Origin: a virus
Length of the DNA: 22,303 nt
Direction: 5' to 3' (one strand)
IMG/VR virus record: IMGVR_UViG_3300042868_004162
Coordinates: 1 to 22,303 of that record
Shown: piece after piece, positions 13,613-21,548 of the stretch
Layout: every line of letters begins with the position of its first letter
Position numbering within the stretch: position 1 is the stretch's first letter
Program-made: the position numbers and the translations under genes
Notes under the pieces: model-generated
Database searches by the model: none
The model's input: the letters and a program-made list of their open reading frames with translations, nothing else
Told to the model about the DNA's origin: nothing

Positions 13613-15157
13613 ATGGCTTACGAACGCCCAGGAGTATACGTACAAGAAGGTACGTTTGCGACAAACATTCAACAGAACACTGGATCAACTGCTGCTGCAT
13701 TTTTAGGAACAGCAGAACGAGGACCAACTACCCCAACGCTGGTTACAACTTGGGCTATGTACAAAGCACTCTTTGGTGATCTAGATATTTCTTATGACCT
13801 TGGCTATGCTGTTTACCATTACTTTGCTAATGGTGGTCAGGCTGCGTATGTGGCACGTGTTGCTGATGCCGCAGCAGTAGTTGCTGCTGGTGCGCTTACG
13901 GGAACTCCAACAGGTGGGGCACTTACCAACTTGGTTCTCTTAAACGCAAAGTCAGTTGGAACATGGGGTAACGGCATTACTGCTGATTACACATTCCAAT
14001 CAGAAACTTTAACAGATATTACTACTGCACCAAAAGCAAACATTGATTCATTGTTTACTGTTTCAGTAAATCTTGATGGAACGACAGTAGAAAGTTGGTC
14101 TGGACTATCTTTGAATCCAGCAAGTAATCGTTACGTTGCTACTGTTCTAAATAACTACTCTTCATACGTAGTTTCAGCAAGCGTAGCAACAGTTGCAAGT
14201 GGAGTTGCTATTGCAGTTACTGGTCTTGCTGTAGGTGACTACGTATCAGCAACTACTTTCTCAAGTGGCTCTAACGGCTCAACAATTGATGCAAATGATT
14301 GGGCAACTACCATTAACCGCTACGACACAATTGTTCCAGGCTTGTTGTTTAACTTGGTTGGACAAACTAACTCAACAATTATTAACAACGCTATTTCCGT
14401 TATGGCTACTCGTGGAAACTCGTTCCTAATCATTGATAGTCCACTTACAGCAACTTCAAAACAAACTTTGGCAGATGCTGTTGAGCCATACACCAAATCA
14501 AGTTATGCAGCCGTGTACGGACCAGCACTTAAAATGTTTGATCCAACAAAGACTGGTGCTGCCGCTGTTCGTGACACCTACCCAGGTGGAGCAGTTGCTG
14601 GTGCGTTTGTTCGTTCGGAAGTATCACGAGGCATTGCAAAATCTCCTGCTGGTTACGGACTTGATCTTCGCAACGTGTATGGCTTGCTTGCAAACCTTAC
14701 TGAAACAGAGCAGGGTACCTTGTACAGAGAAAATCAATTAAACTTGTTTACTCTAGTTCCTGGAGTAGGTGTAATCATTAATGGTTCCCGTACACAGGCT
14801 CGTAACACTTCAGATAAGTTTGTGTCGGTTCGCCGCTCACTTAACTTCCTCAAAGATACGTTGAAGACAACTACTGCATCAGCATTATTTGAGCCAAACG
14901 ATGACCGACTTTGGACAGACCTCACTGTTCGTGTTACCGCTCTACTCAATACATTCTGGGCAACTGGCGGACTTAAAGGACGCACAGCGCAAGAAGCATT
15001 CTATGTAAACTGCGGTTCAGCAAACAACACGGCACTGGATATTGAAAATGGAGTTGTAAACATTGAAGTAGGAGTTGCCTTGCAATCACCTGCTGAATTT
15101 ATCGTAATCACCATCAGTCAATGGACTGGTGGAAGCACAGTAACCACTAATATCTAG
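13613..15157 (+). CDS. Tail sheath protein, 514 aa
   Basis: The product is a contractile tail sheath. It begins with the conserved YERPGVYVQEG motif (residues 3-13), followed by AAAFLGTAERGPTTPTLVTT (27-46) and WAMYKALFG (47-55), the usual N-terminal handshake and domain-one features. The C-terminal quarter has RNTSDKFVSVRRSLNFLKDT (about 400-419) and ends TISQWTGGSTVTTNI, forming the arms that interlock subunits. The middle (about 95-225) is a Ser/Thr/Val-rich insertion exposed on the surface. GAGGAG (13601-13606) lies 6 bases before the ATG. The tube gene starts 9 bases after its stop. This gene fixes the phage as a myovirus. Confidence 0.95.
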   Translation: MAYERPGVYVQEGTFATNIQQNTGSTAAAFLGTAERGPTTPTLVTTWAMYKALFGDLDISYDLGYAVYHYFANGGQAAYVARVADAAAVVAAGALTGTPTGGALTNLVLLNAKSVGTWGNGITADYTFQSETLTDITTAPKANIDSLFTVSVNLDGTTVESWSGLSLNPASNRYVATVLNNYSSYVVSASVATVASGVAIAVTGLAVGDYVSATTFSSGSNGSTIDANDWATTINRYDTIVPGLLFNLVGQTNSTIINNAISVMATRGNSFLIIDSPLTATSKQTLADAVEPYTKSSYAAVYGPALKMFDPTKTGAAAVRDTYPGGAVAGAFVRSEVSRGIAKSPAGYGLDLRNVYGLLANLTETEQGTLYRENQLNLFTLVPGVGVIINGSRTQARNTSDKFVSVRRSLNFLKDTLKTTTASALFEPNDDRLWTDLTVRVTALLNTFWATGGLKGRTAQEAFYVNCGSANNTALDIENGVVNIEVGVALQSPAEFIVITISQWTGGSTVTTNI

Positions 15158-15166
15158 GAGACACTA

Positions 15167-15787
15167 ATGGCAAATGCACAAACCCAGCGTACAGACCCTC
15201 TACGTAACTTTAAATTTACGGTCAGGTTTGTACCTATTGATAGCGGACTACAGACACTACTTAATGGTGTAGGCGATCTTGGTTTTGCCCAGGTTGGTGG
15301 TCTATCAGTACAAAATGAATTGATTGCTTACCGTGAAGGTGGCATGAATACACATCCACATAAGATGATTGGTCAGTCAGACTTCCCAGCAGTTTCTTTT
15401 GCTCGTGGTGCTTTCTCTGGTCAGGATCAGTTGTGGCAGTGGCAGAAATTCATGCATGCTTGGATCAACGGTGGCATCAATGGTTTTGAAGGTGGTTCCG
15501 CAGGAGACTCTATCAACTACCGTTGTGACATCCTTGTTAAGGTGTATGATCACCCGTACATGGCTGGAGATGCTCAGTATCAAATGGATAACACTGCTGG
15601 TACATCAGTAAAGCCAGGCAACGTAAAGTTGGCATTTAAAATGTTTAACTGCTGGCCTGGCGCATACGGTCTTAGTGACTTGAATGCTGGAGACAACGGC
15701 ATCATGGTACAACAAATGAATATTCACCATGAAGGTTTTTACATTGAGTGGGACCCAACCAAGATTGATGAACTAGCAGCACGATAA
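15167..15787 (+). CDS. Tail tube protein, T4 gp19-like, 206 aa
   Basis: The protein follows the sheath gene and has the tube-family pattern: DPLRNFKFTVRFVP (about 11-24), the GLSVQNELIAYREGGMNTHP segment (about 45-64) and HKMIGQSDFPAVSFARGAF (about 65-83), as in T4 gp19 and contractile injection system tube proteins. Its hexamers stack into the inner tube. The ribosome site AGGAG (15156-15160) overlaps the sheath stop codon, so the two are made in fixed relation. The size is slightly larger than the usual 140-165 residues, with extra loops at about 100-150. Certainty is high. Confidence 0.92.
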   Translation: MANAQTQRTDPLRNFKFTVRFVPIDSGLQTLLNGVGDLGFAQVGGLSVQNELIAYREGGMNTHPHKMIGQSDFPAVSFARGAFSGQDQLWQWQKFMHAWINGGINGFEGGSAGDSINYRCDILVKVYDHPYMAGDAQYQMDNTAGTSVKPGNVKLAFKMFNCWPGAYGLSDLNAGDNGIMVQQMNIHHEGFYIEWDPTKIDELAAR

Positions 15788-15832
15788 TTTGTTTTAAGAT
15801 AGTATTCGGTTACCAAACAATTAGGAGTAATA

Positions 15833-16627
15833 ATGGCAACACAATCTGATGCTATGGCACTTAATCATGCCATGTCTGACCCAGTACCCCGTATTCAAGA
15901 ATCACCAGATGTAACTATTGAACTTTTCCGAGGAGTTAAGAACATTACTACTGGCGAGTGGGAAACCACCGCCGTAGTATCGGAACTTACTGGAGAAGAT
16001 GAAGAGGCGCTTGCGGCTCTTGATTCTGATGATGATTTGTTGTATGCACAATATATGGCAGCACTTCTTAAAAGGAGTGTTGTCTCTATTGGAAACACAA
16101 GTATTAAAGATAAGCCATCGGTTATTGACTCTCTCATTATTGGTGATCGGGATGCTCTATTCTTGGCTACAGTCAAAGCAACATATGGCGATAGGCGTGA
16201 ATACCAAATTAATTGCCCACACTGCCGTTTAAGTAACGACGTGTTTATTAACTTAAACGATTTCCCTAATCGGGACAGTGAACTAGACCCAAAAGAACCT
16301 ATTGAGGTTGTACTTAAAAATGGGACATTACAGAAGTTTGACCTAGTTACTGGCTCTGATAGCCAGTATGTTAGCAAGACAGCAACAACTATTCCAGAGC
16401 AGAACACCATCCTTATTGCAAGGTGTGCTGTTTGGGCAGAGGGTACTAAACCTAATGATCCATTGGTTTGGGCTAAGAAATTGGGTATGCGAGACCGAGC
16501 AAAAATCATTGACAGACTATTGGAAGCACAACCTGGCCCAGAAATCAAGGAGGTGGATGCCCACTGTGCCCATTGCGAAAAGCCTTTCCCAATCATGCTC
16601 AACTGGGCCTCACTTTTATTCGGCTAA
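15833..16627 (+). CDS. T4-baseplate-family / tail assembly chaperone-like protein with zinc ribbon, 264 aa
   Basis: Features are an acidic N-terminal region (about 45-72, ELTGEDEEALAALDSDDD), the G104-D105-R106-D107 motif, and a split zinc ribbon: C128-P-H-C131 and C245-A-H-C248. G-D-R-D followed by C-P-x-C is the pattern of the T4 baseplate protein family (gp26-like). Between tube and tape measure genes phages usually encode tail assembly chaperones, and a second open frame follows that lacks a start, which suggests a frameshifted longer form. It may therefore act in tape measure or baseplate assembly rather than be a virion part. TAGGAG (15822-15827) precedes the ATG. Both labels are offered because the family and position each fit. 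Confidence 0.75.
   Translation: MATQSDAMALNHAMSDPVPRIQESPDVTIELFRGVKNITTGEWETTAVVSELTGEDEEALAALDSDDDLLYAQYMAALLKRSVVSIGNTSIKDKPSVIDSLIIGDRDALFLATVKATYGDRREYQINCPHCRLSNDVFINLNDFPNRDSELDPKEPIEVVLKNGTLQKFDLVTGSDSQYVSKTATTIPEQNTILIARCAVWAEGTKPNDPLVWAKKLGMRDRAKIIDRLLEAQPGPEIKEVDAHCAHCEKPFPIMLNWASLLFG
16613..16616 (+). other. Candidate +1 ribosomal frameshift site (CTT T)
   Basis: The codon CTT (Leu261 of the upstream protein) followed by T lets tRNA-Leu slip from CUU to UUU, as in the prfB (release factor 2) site. The +1 frame then reads Tyr-Ser-Ala-Asn-Leu-Val-Val and stays open to TAA at 16764-16766. A TGGG (16604-16607) lies 5 bases upstream and could act as an internal Shine-Dalgarno. The exact slip position is inference; other overlapping points are possible because both frames are open over a long stretch. 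Confidence 0.4.
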
Positions 16628-16766
16628 TTTAGTAGTAACATATTGGGACTACGATTCAATAGCAACTGTTTACAAGGGCTTTTCGCTCAAAGACATTAAA
16701 ACGATGACTGTACGGCAAAGATCCTACTGGTCAGCAATGAGCAAATGGCGTAAACAGGAGTCATAA
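16617..16766 (+). CDS. Frameshift extension of the tail assembly chaperone (no own start)
   Basis: The frame +1 from the 264-residue protein encodes about 49 residues after the shift: YSANLVVTYWDYDSIATVYK followed by GFSLKDIKTMTVRQRSYW and SAMSKWRKQES. No ATG lies near its 5' end and no ribosome site is visible there. A Met at 16701 would give only a fragment. The C-terminal helix with M-T-V-R-Q-R-S-Y-W resembles the short second domains of frameshifted tail chaperones. Fused to the first 261 residues it would give about 310 aa. It ends where the tape measure ATG begins (TAATG, base 16766 shared). The extension being coded is likely; the mechanism is inferred. Confidence 0.6.
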   Translation, partial: YSANLVVTYWDYDSIATVYKGFSLKDIKTMTVRQRSYWSAMSKWRKQES

Positions 16767-19462
16767 TGGCAGAGAAAAACCTAGGAGATCTTCGTACCAA
16801 GTTTAAACTTGATACGGAATCTATTGATAAGTTGGCTAAAAGCGTTAAAGGCGTTCGTGGTGATTTTGAATGGCTTAGTAAAAACTTAACGCAAATCAAT
16901 ACCAAACTAGATAAAACTCTTAAAGCCTTACAGGGTATTCAAAAGGCTGGTGGTCTTCCAGGAACACAAGCAAATAAAAGTGCTGGTGGTATTGAGTTAC
17001 CACTAGGTTCAGCCAGTGGTAATACTAATAACCCAACAATCCAAGCCAATTCAACTGATGCTAGACAAGCAATCCAAAACATTACTATTAACCAAGCCGC
17101 TGGCGGTGGTGGAATGGGTGGTGGAATGGGTGGTGGCGGAGGTGGTCGTACTGCTGCTGCTGCTATGCAAGTGCTTAACGCAGGAATCCAAGCACTAGAC
17201 AATCGTATAAATAACAATTACCAAAGATCTCTTGGTGCTGACAAACTTGGTGTTTACTACCAACAGAACAAAGGTATTACAAATAATCAGTATTACCACC
17301 AAATGCGAGAACCACTACAGAATCAACGACTTGGCTATGGTGGAATTGATACGTTGCTTTCGCTTCAAGCAAGTACAGGAATTGAAGCATCTAAACAAGC
17401 AGGTGGTATTGCTGGGCTTCGTGCCGTGTCTGGATATTCCTACTCCACTGGTGACATGGCAAACATGGTGCAAACATTGGGAACTGCCCAAGTAAACAAC
17501 CGTATGACCATGATGCTTGGAACAGGTATCTATGGTGTGGGTGGGCAACAGCGTGGAATTGATCAAGTCATCAAGGACATTACAAAGAATTCTGGTTTAA
17601 CTAATGCTGGAGTGCTTAAGGGAGCACGTCAATCTGGATCAGTAACAAGAACAAGATTGGAATCAATGGGTGTCCCACCAGACATGATTGACATGGTTCT
17701 TGACTACGCCGATTCTAATGTTGCGTATCAGAAGAAGGGCGGGAAGGGAATGTACGACCCTTCCAACAAAGCCCAAAGAAAGATGATGGGCATTGAAGAC
17801 AACTTTGCTACCCAAGCAGAGGAGACTGCCCGCACAAAAGAAGGAAGAGATGAGAACTTCTATAAGCGTCAAGCAGACAACTATGCTGATATGGAAAAGG
17901 GAATCCAAGCAGTAACTAGAGCCTTGGGTGGACTTGAAGAAGCGCTCTCTCCAATTATTGGAAAAGGAATATCTACAAAGGGTGGAATGCTCCGAAAAGG
18001 ACTTGGGGCGCTTTCCTTTGGTCTTGGTGCTGCTGCTGTCGGAACAGGTATTGGTTCTGCGGCAGGAGTACCACTAATGATGATGGGTGGAACCTTAATG
18101 ACTGGTGACCCAATGCCAGCAGATAAGAAACAAAAATCTGGTGTATCTGTGCCTATGGGTTACTCTAAGCCTGCTAATCGTGTTCCACTTTCTCAGGTAG
18201 CAACTGCATCTACATTTGCGCCAATGAACACAACCTTTAAAAACCGCCTATTGCAGATGTTTGCAGAAAACCCTAACGTAGGTATTGGTGAGGGTATTCG
18301 TTCAGAGGGCACACAAAAACAACTGTTCCTTTCTCGGTATACAAAAGTAACGGATGGATCAGAGGGCGATGCTGAATGGAATGGAGAACAGTACAAGCAC
18401 ACTAGTGGTGCTCCTGCTGCACCTCCAGGAAAGTCTATGCACGAAATTGGACTTGCTGCCGACCTTGTTGGAGACCTTGACTGGGTACAGAAGAATGCTG
18501 CCCGATTCGGACTTAAGACTTTTGGGGATGTCAACGGTGAGCCTTGGCACATTCAACCAGCAGAACTTCCTAACTCACGATGGGAATATGAGAAGAGTGG
18601 CTCTAAGTGGGGCGCTCCTCCAGGAACGTCTAAGGGAGGTAGTGGGTCAGATACTGGTGCTTATATTATTGGCGATAAGTATGTAGGTAAAAAAGGTAGT
18701 GGTGGTGCGGGAACATACAGCACATTCCAAGGAATGTCCTTAAGTCAGCAAATAAGTGCAATATCTGCTGAAAACCAACAAGCAATGGGTGGTGCTTCTG
18801 GAAGTGGGAGTAGCAGTGTCCAGTCACAAAGCACTGGAAGAACTAGTAACTCAACCCCACAAGCAGCAGGAACTCCCCCAGCAGGAGCAATGGACCCTGT
18901 AGCACTTGCAAATTTAATGTACAAGCGAGGATTTCGTGGACAGCACTTGCTAAATATGATGGCTATTGCAGGTAGGGAATCTGCATGGAAACCTGGTGCG
19001 TATAACGGAGTTGGAGTAGATCGTTCATATGGTTTATTTCAAATCAATATGAAGGGAAGTCTAGAACCAGATCGGTTAAAGAAATTTAACATCCAATCTA
19101 AAGAAGACCTTTTTGACCCAACAAACAATGTTAAAGGTGCTTGGATATTGGGTGGTGGAGATAGTGAAAACTATGTTCCTTGGAAAACCTCAGAAGGCCA
19201 TATGGCTAAGACAGACAGTTGGATGCAGAAAGCAAAAGTTGCTGCCCGTACTGCTGGTGTTGATCGTGGTGATCCTATGCCTAGTGGACCAACTCGTTCA
19301 GCACCAAACGTACAAGTGCAGGGTGGAACTAATGTTACAATTGCTCCTAATATCTATGTAACTTCCTCTGGTAGTACACAACAAGACGCAAGAAAGATGG
19401 CGCAAGAGATTGCCCAAATTATGGAACGAGAACTTAGAAAAGAACTGTTGAGGAACGGCTAA
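16766..19462 (+). CDS. Tape measure protein with M15 peptidase and lysozyme-like domains, 898 aa
   Basis: The protein sets tail length and is ejected into the cell during infection. N-terminal 1-60 is helical, followed by a Gly-rich linker (111-132) with a 12-base tandem repeat in the DNA. Residues 135-400 hold mixed helices, and 411-445 is a hydrophobic, Gly/Ala-rich stretch that may insert into membranes. Then come an M15 peptidase domain with S557-M-H559-E-I-G-L-A-A-D566 and E592-P-W-H595, and a lysozyme/transglycosylase-like domain with G-R-E738-S-A-W and S-Y-G-L-F-Q759-I (about 708-830). The C-terminus (845-898) has V-Q-G-G-T-N-V-T-I and a basic helix. AGGAG (16756-16760) precedes the ATG. 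It would cut the wall during entry. It is short for a tape measure. Confidence 0.9.
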   Translation: MAEKNLGDLRTKFKLDTESIDKLAKSVKGVRGDFEWLSKNLTQINTKLDKTLKALQGIQKAGGLPGTQANKSAGGIELPLGSASGNTNNPTIQANSTDARQAIQNITINQAAGGGGMGGGMGGGGGGRTAAAAMQVLNAGIQALDNRINNNYQRSLGADKLGVYYQQNKGITNNQYYHQMREPLQNQRLGYGGIDTLLSLQASTGIEASKQAGGIAGLRAVSGYSYSTGDMANMVQTLGTAQVNNRMTMMLGTGIYGVGGQQRGIDQVIKDITKNSGLTNAGVLKGARQSGSVTRTRLESMGVPPDMIDMVLDYADSNVAYQKKGGKGMYDPSNKAQRKMMGIEDNFATQAEETARTKEGRDENFYKRQADNYADMEKGIQAVTRALGGLEEALSPIIGKGISTKGGMLRKGLGALSFGLGAAAVGTGIGSAAGVPLMMMGGTLMTGDPMPADKKQKSGVSVPMGYSKPANRVPLSQVATASTFAPMNTTFKNRLLQMFAENPNVGIGEGIRSEGTQKQLFLSRYTKVTDGSEGDAEWNGEQYKHTSGAPAAPPGKSMHEIGLAADLVGDLDWVQKNAARFGLKTFGDVNGEPWHIQPAELPNSRWEYEKSGSKWGAPPGTSKGGSGSDTGAYIIGDKYVGKKGSGGAGTYSTFQGMSLSQQISAISAENQQAMGGASGSGSSSVQSQSTGRTSNSTPQAAGTPPAGAMDPVALANLMYKRGFRGQHLLNMMAIAGRESAWKPGAYNGVGVDRSYGLFQINMKGSLEPDRLKKFNIQSKEDLFDPTNNVKGAWILGGGDSENYVPWKTSEGHMAKTDSWMQKAKVAARTAGVDRGDPMPSGPTRSAPNVQVQGGTNVTIAPNIYVTSSGSTQQDARKMAQEIAQIMERELRKELLRNG
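17105..17136 (+). repeat. 12-base tandem repeat, Gly-rich linker
   Basis: GGTGGTGGAATG occurs twice in tandem (17105-17116, 17117-17128) and a third partial copy (GGTGGTGG) follows at 17129-17136. It encodes part of the Gly/Met linker of the tape measure protein (residues 113-124). Such repeats can change copy number by slippage, which would lengthen or shorten the linker in related phages. Confidence 0.8.
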
Positions 19463-21300
19463 TGGCATTTGGCGGAGAAGATAGACAATATGACCGAAGA
19501 GTAGATGTTCCTGCTGTTGCTAAGAAGAGTAGTGCAAAGGTATACAAAACTAAAACTACCGAAACTACTGAGCAAAAATTACTTAACACCTTTACTGAAA
19601 CCCAAAATCTAGAAGCACAAGCAAGAATTGCTTCACGTGGCTTTACGCAGGGTGAGCAAAACCCAAAGTTTATCTATCCTGCTACAAGGGATAAAACTAA
19701 GGCCAGAGATACGGTAGGTGGGACAACCATTAATCGTGGGTACGTGCGAAGGCTAACTGAATTCTATGCTAGACAGTCTACTGGAACAGATGCCGCATCA
19801 ACATTAGGTAACTTAAAATGTAACTTCCAATTCAACCCAGACAGTATCACTCGTGCAATCCAGTCTGATACCAGTATGCAATTTTTCTTTAATCAAGACC
19901 CTGCTCAACTTACCCAACCAGTTCCTGGTAAAGCAGGGTATGCATTTGATCTTTTGTTTAATAGAGAAGCCGAAGTAAATAGCGGACAATACCTCATGGG
20001 TGGAAAACTACTAAAAGGTAAACGAGCAGATGAAGGTACAAACAATAGTAGTTTTGAGCAAACGTCTTCTAGATTTCTTTCAGCGGAAAAGTATGATCCT
20101 GCATGGGTAACTGAAATTGGTGTACTTGCAGACATTATGGTGCTAGACGATATCTTAGGAGTTGGTCTTGCTAAAGATGTTGCCAAGGCTATTGCTGACA
20201 ATGCTTTGTCTTTAGCCGCAGAGGAACAAGAAAGTGTTGATCCTGCTGATGCAACTAGCACAGTGAAAGAAACTGTGTATGACCCAAGCAGGATGACTGC
20301 CTTTACTTCTAACCTGGGCAACAAAGCATTTCTTGTTCCCCAACCTATTCGTGTAGTGTTTAGTAACTGGATGATGGTTGAAGGGTTTATCACCAGTAGC
20401 CAAGTTACTTTTAACAAGTTTACTCGTGGGTTTATTCCAACTCAGTGCTCTGTAGCCGTGCAAATGCAAGCCTTGTACATTGGGTTTGTCCAGCAAAAAA
20501 CATTCTTAACAGATATGCCAATACTTCCAACAAGTGAAATTGATGGAGTAGAAGGCCAAGCCGATTTAGCCCCAGCAGGAACAACAGAAAGACAACTACA
20601 GGATACTACTGTTGCAGGAATGGCTGACTTTCTTAAATCAGCCGTTTGGCGTGAGGGGTCATCTGGTGGCTTAAAGGTGTCTTCTTTTTTATCAAAAAGT
20701 GAAAAAAAAGTAAAAAATATAAACTTTGAAACAATTGTTTCAGATAAAGGTGTTGCGTTTTATAAGGAAGCATCAAATACCAAAAACGTAGGTGGTGGTT
20801 TAGAATTTACGTTTAGTGGAACATTAAAGATCTCGTGGCATTCTTATGTAAACAATGCATCAAATAGTAGAACTATTAATGGGGGTAATGCAACCAGTGC
20901 GTCTACATTAACGTATACAACTGGTGCACCACCAGATGATGCAAATAAGTATTCACAATATGGGATTGCGTCTAACCCCTTAGTAATATCTATTGACCAC
21001 CACCCAATTTTTTATAAAGTGTCTAAGAATAGACACACAATGATTTATGGAAAACAGGAAGAGTTTGGGGGTGGGAAAGATGTGGGAACGCAGGCAGCCT
21101 GGACATGGGAACTTGCAGATGAGTATTCTTTTAGGCCGTTTAACCAAGATAAGTTTAATGTTGAATTAGAACTAACTACGTACTGTAAAAGAGCAACTAC
21201 AGGAGAAGTGGTACTTCCACAAAAAATTACAATGAAGAGTACAGGTATAAACTATAACCAGGTAGTGGGTTTAAGTAGCCTGACGGTTGGTAAGAAATGA
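19462..21300 (+). CDS. Baseplate hub / CIS-tube-like protein, 612 aa
   Basis: The protein has two marks of the CIS-tube family, tube-initiator proteins of contractile injection systems (Afp7/Pvc7-type): N-L-K-C-N-F-Q-F-N-P-D-S-I at about 117-129, and PIRVVFSNWMMVEGFITSSQ (about 294-313) followed by V-T-F-N-K-F (314-319) and then I-P-T-Q-C-S-V (324-330), in the pattern P-x-x-V-x-F-x-W ... Y/F-x-x-F-x-x-G-x-P-x-x-A-x-V. In Afp and Pvc one chain of roughly 230 residues carries this plus LysM; here the LysM is a separate gene and the chain is much longer, with polar insertions at about 20-100 and 340-460. It follows the tape measure gene and overlaps the LysM gene by 4 bases (ATGA). GAGGAA upstream is a modest ribosome site. 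Confidence 0.75.
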   Translation: MAFGGEDRQYDRRVDVPAVAKKSSAKVYKTKTTETTEQKLLNTFTETQNLEAQARIASRGFTQGEQNPKFIYPATRDKTKARDTVGGTTINRGYVRRLTEFYARQSTGTDAASTLGNLKCNFQFNPDSITRAIQSDTSMQFFFNQDPAQLTQPVPGKAGYAFDLLFNREAEVNSGQYLMGGKLLKGKRADEGTNNSSFEQTSSRFLSAEKYDPAWVTEIGVLADIMVLDDILGVGLAKDVAKAIADNALSLAAEEQESVDPADATSTVKETVYDPSRMTAFTSNLGNKAFLVPQPIRVVFSNWMMVEGFITSSQVTFNKFTRGFIPTQCSVAVQMQALYIGFVQQKTFLTDMPILPTSEIDGVEGQADLAPAGTTERQLQDTTVAGMADFLKSAVWREGSSGGLKVSSFLSKSEKKVKNINFETIVSDKGVAFYKEASNTKNVGGGLEFTFSGTLKISWHSYVNNASNSRTINGGNATSASTLTYTTGAPPDDANKYSQYGIASNPLVISIDHHPIFYKVSKNRHTMIYGKQEEFGGGKDVGTQAAWTWELADEYSFRPFNQDKFNVELELTTYCKRATTGEVVLPQKITMKSTGINYNQVVGLSSLTVGKK

Positions 21301-21548
21301 TTACCGCATTATCTAGGTATGAATATAACCCTGTTGTATTAGATGATGGTGCAGTAACAGCATCTCGCAAAACTGTGCCTAATGTTTCTGTCTTTATTTA
21401 TACCCTTACGTATGGGGATACCTTAGAATCACTTGCGGCAAAACTCTATGGCGATCCAGGGCAATGGTGGAGATTAGCCGATGTTAATCCGCAGATTGCA
21501 TTTCCTTTAGATATTGCTCCAGGTACAGAGATACGTGTACCACAATGA
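21297..21548 (+). CDS. LysM baseplate protein (tail protein X / gp53-like), 83 aa
   Basis: This small protein is nearly all LysM domain: Y-T-L-T-Y-G-D-T-L-E-S-L-A at about 35-47, then LYGDPGQWWRLADVNPQI (50-67) and a closing P-G-T-E-I-R-V-P (75-82). In contractile phages such LysM proteins sit in the baseplate hub or wedge (P2 gpX and T4 gp53 relatives) and bind hub proteins, or possibly peptidoglycan. It overlaps the preceding gene (ATGA, 21297-21300) and the following gene (ATGA, 21545-21548). Domain assignment is firm; the exact baseplate position is inferred from its neighbours. Confidence 0.88.
   Translation: MITALSRYEYNPVVLDDGAVTASRKTVPNVSVFIYTLTYGDTLESLAAKLYGDPGQWWRLADVNPQIAFPLDIAPGTEIRVPQ

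Noticed and set aside
15895-16602. Long antisense open frame (235 codons)
   Set aside because: It lies wholly opposite the zinc-ribbon tail protein, has no ribosome site or family pattern, and its composition follows from the codons of the sense gene.
19905-20417. Antisense open frame (170 codons) inside the CIS-tube-like gene
   Set aside because: No start site support and a Ser/Leu-rich product typical of the complement of a coding frame.
20684-20699. AT hairpin (CTTTTT and AAAAAG arms)
   Set aside because: It is inside a coding region, very A+T-rich and of low stability.
20702-20709. A8 run as a possible slippery site in the CIS-tube-like gene
   Set aside because: Both shifted frames meet stops within a few codons, so slippage would only truncate the protein; more likely a chance run in an A-rich segment.
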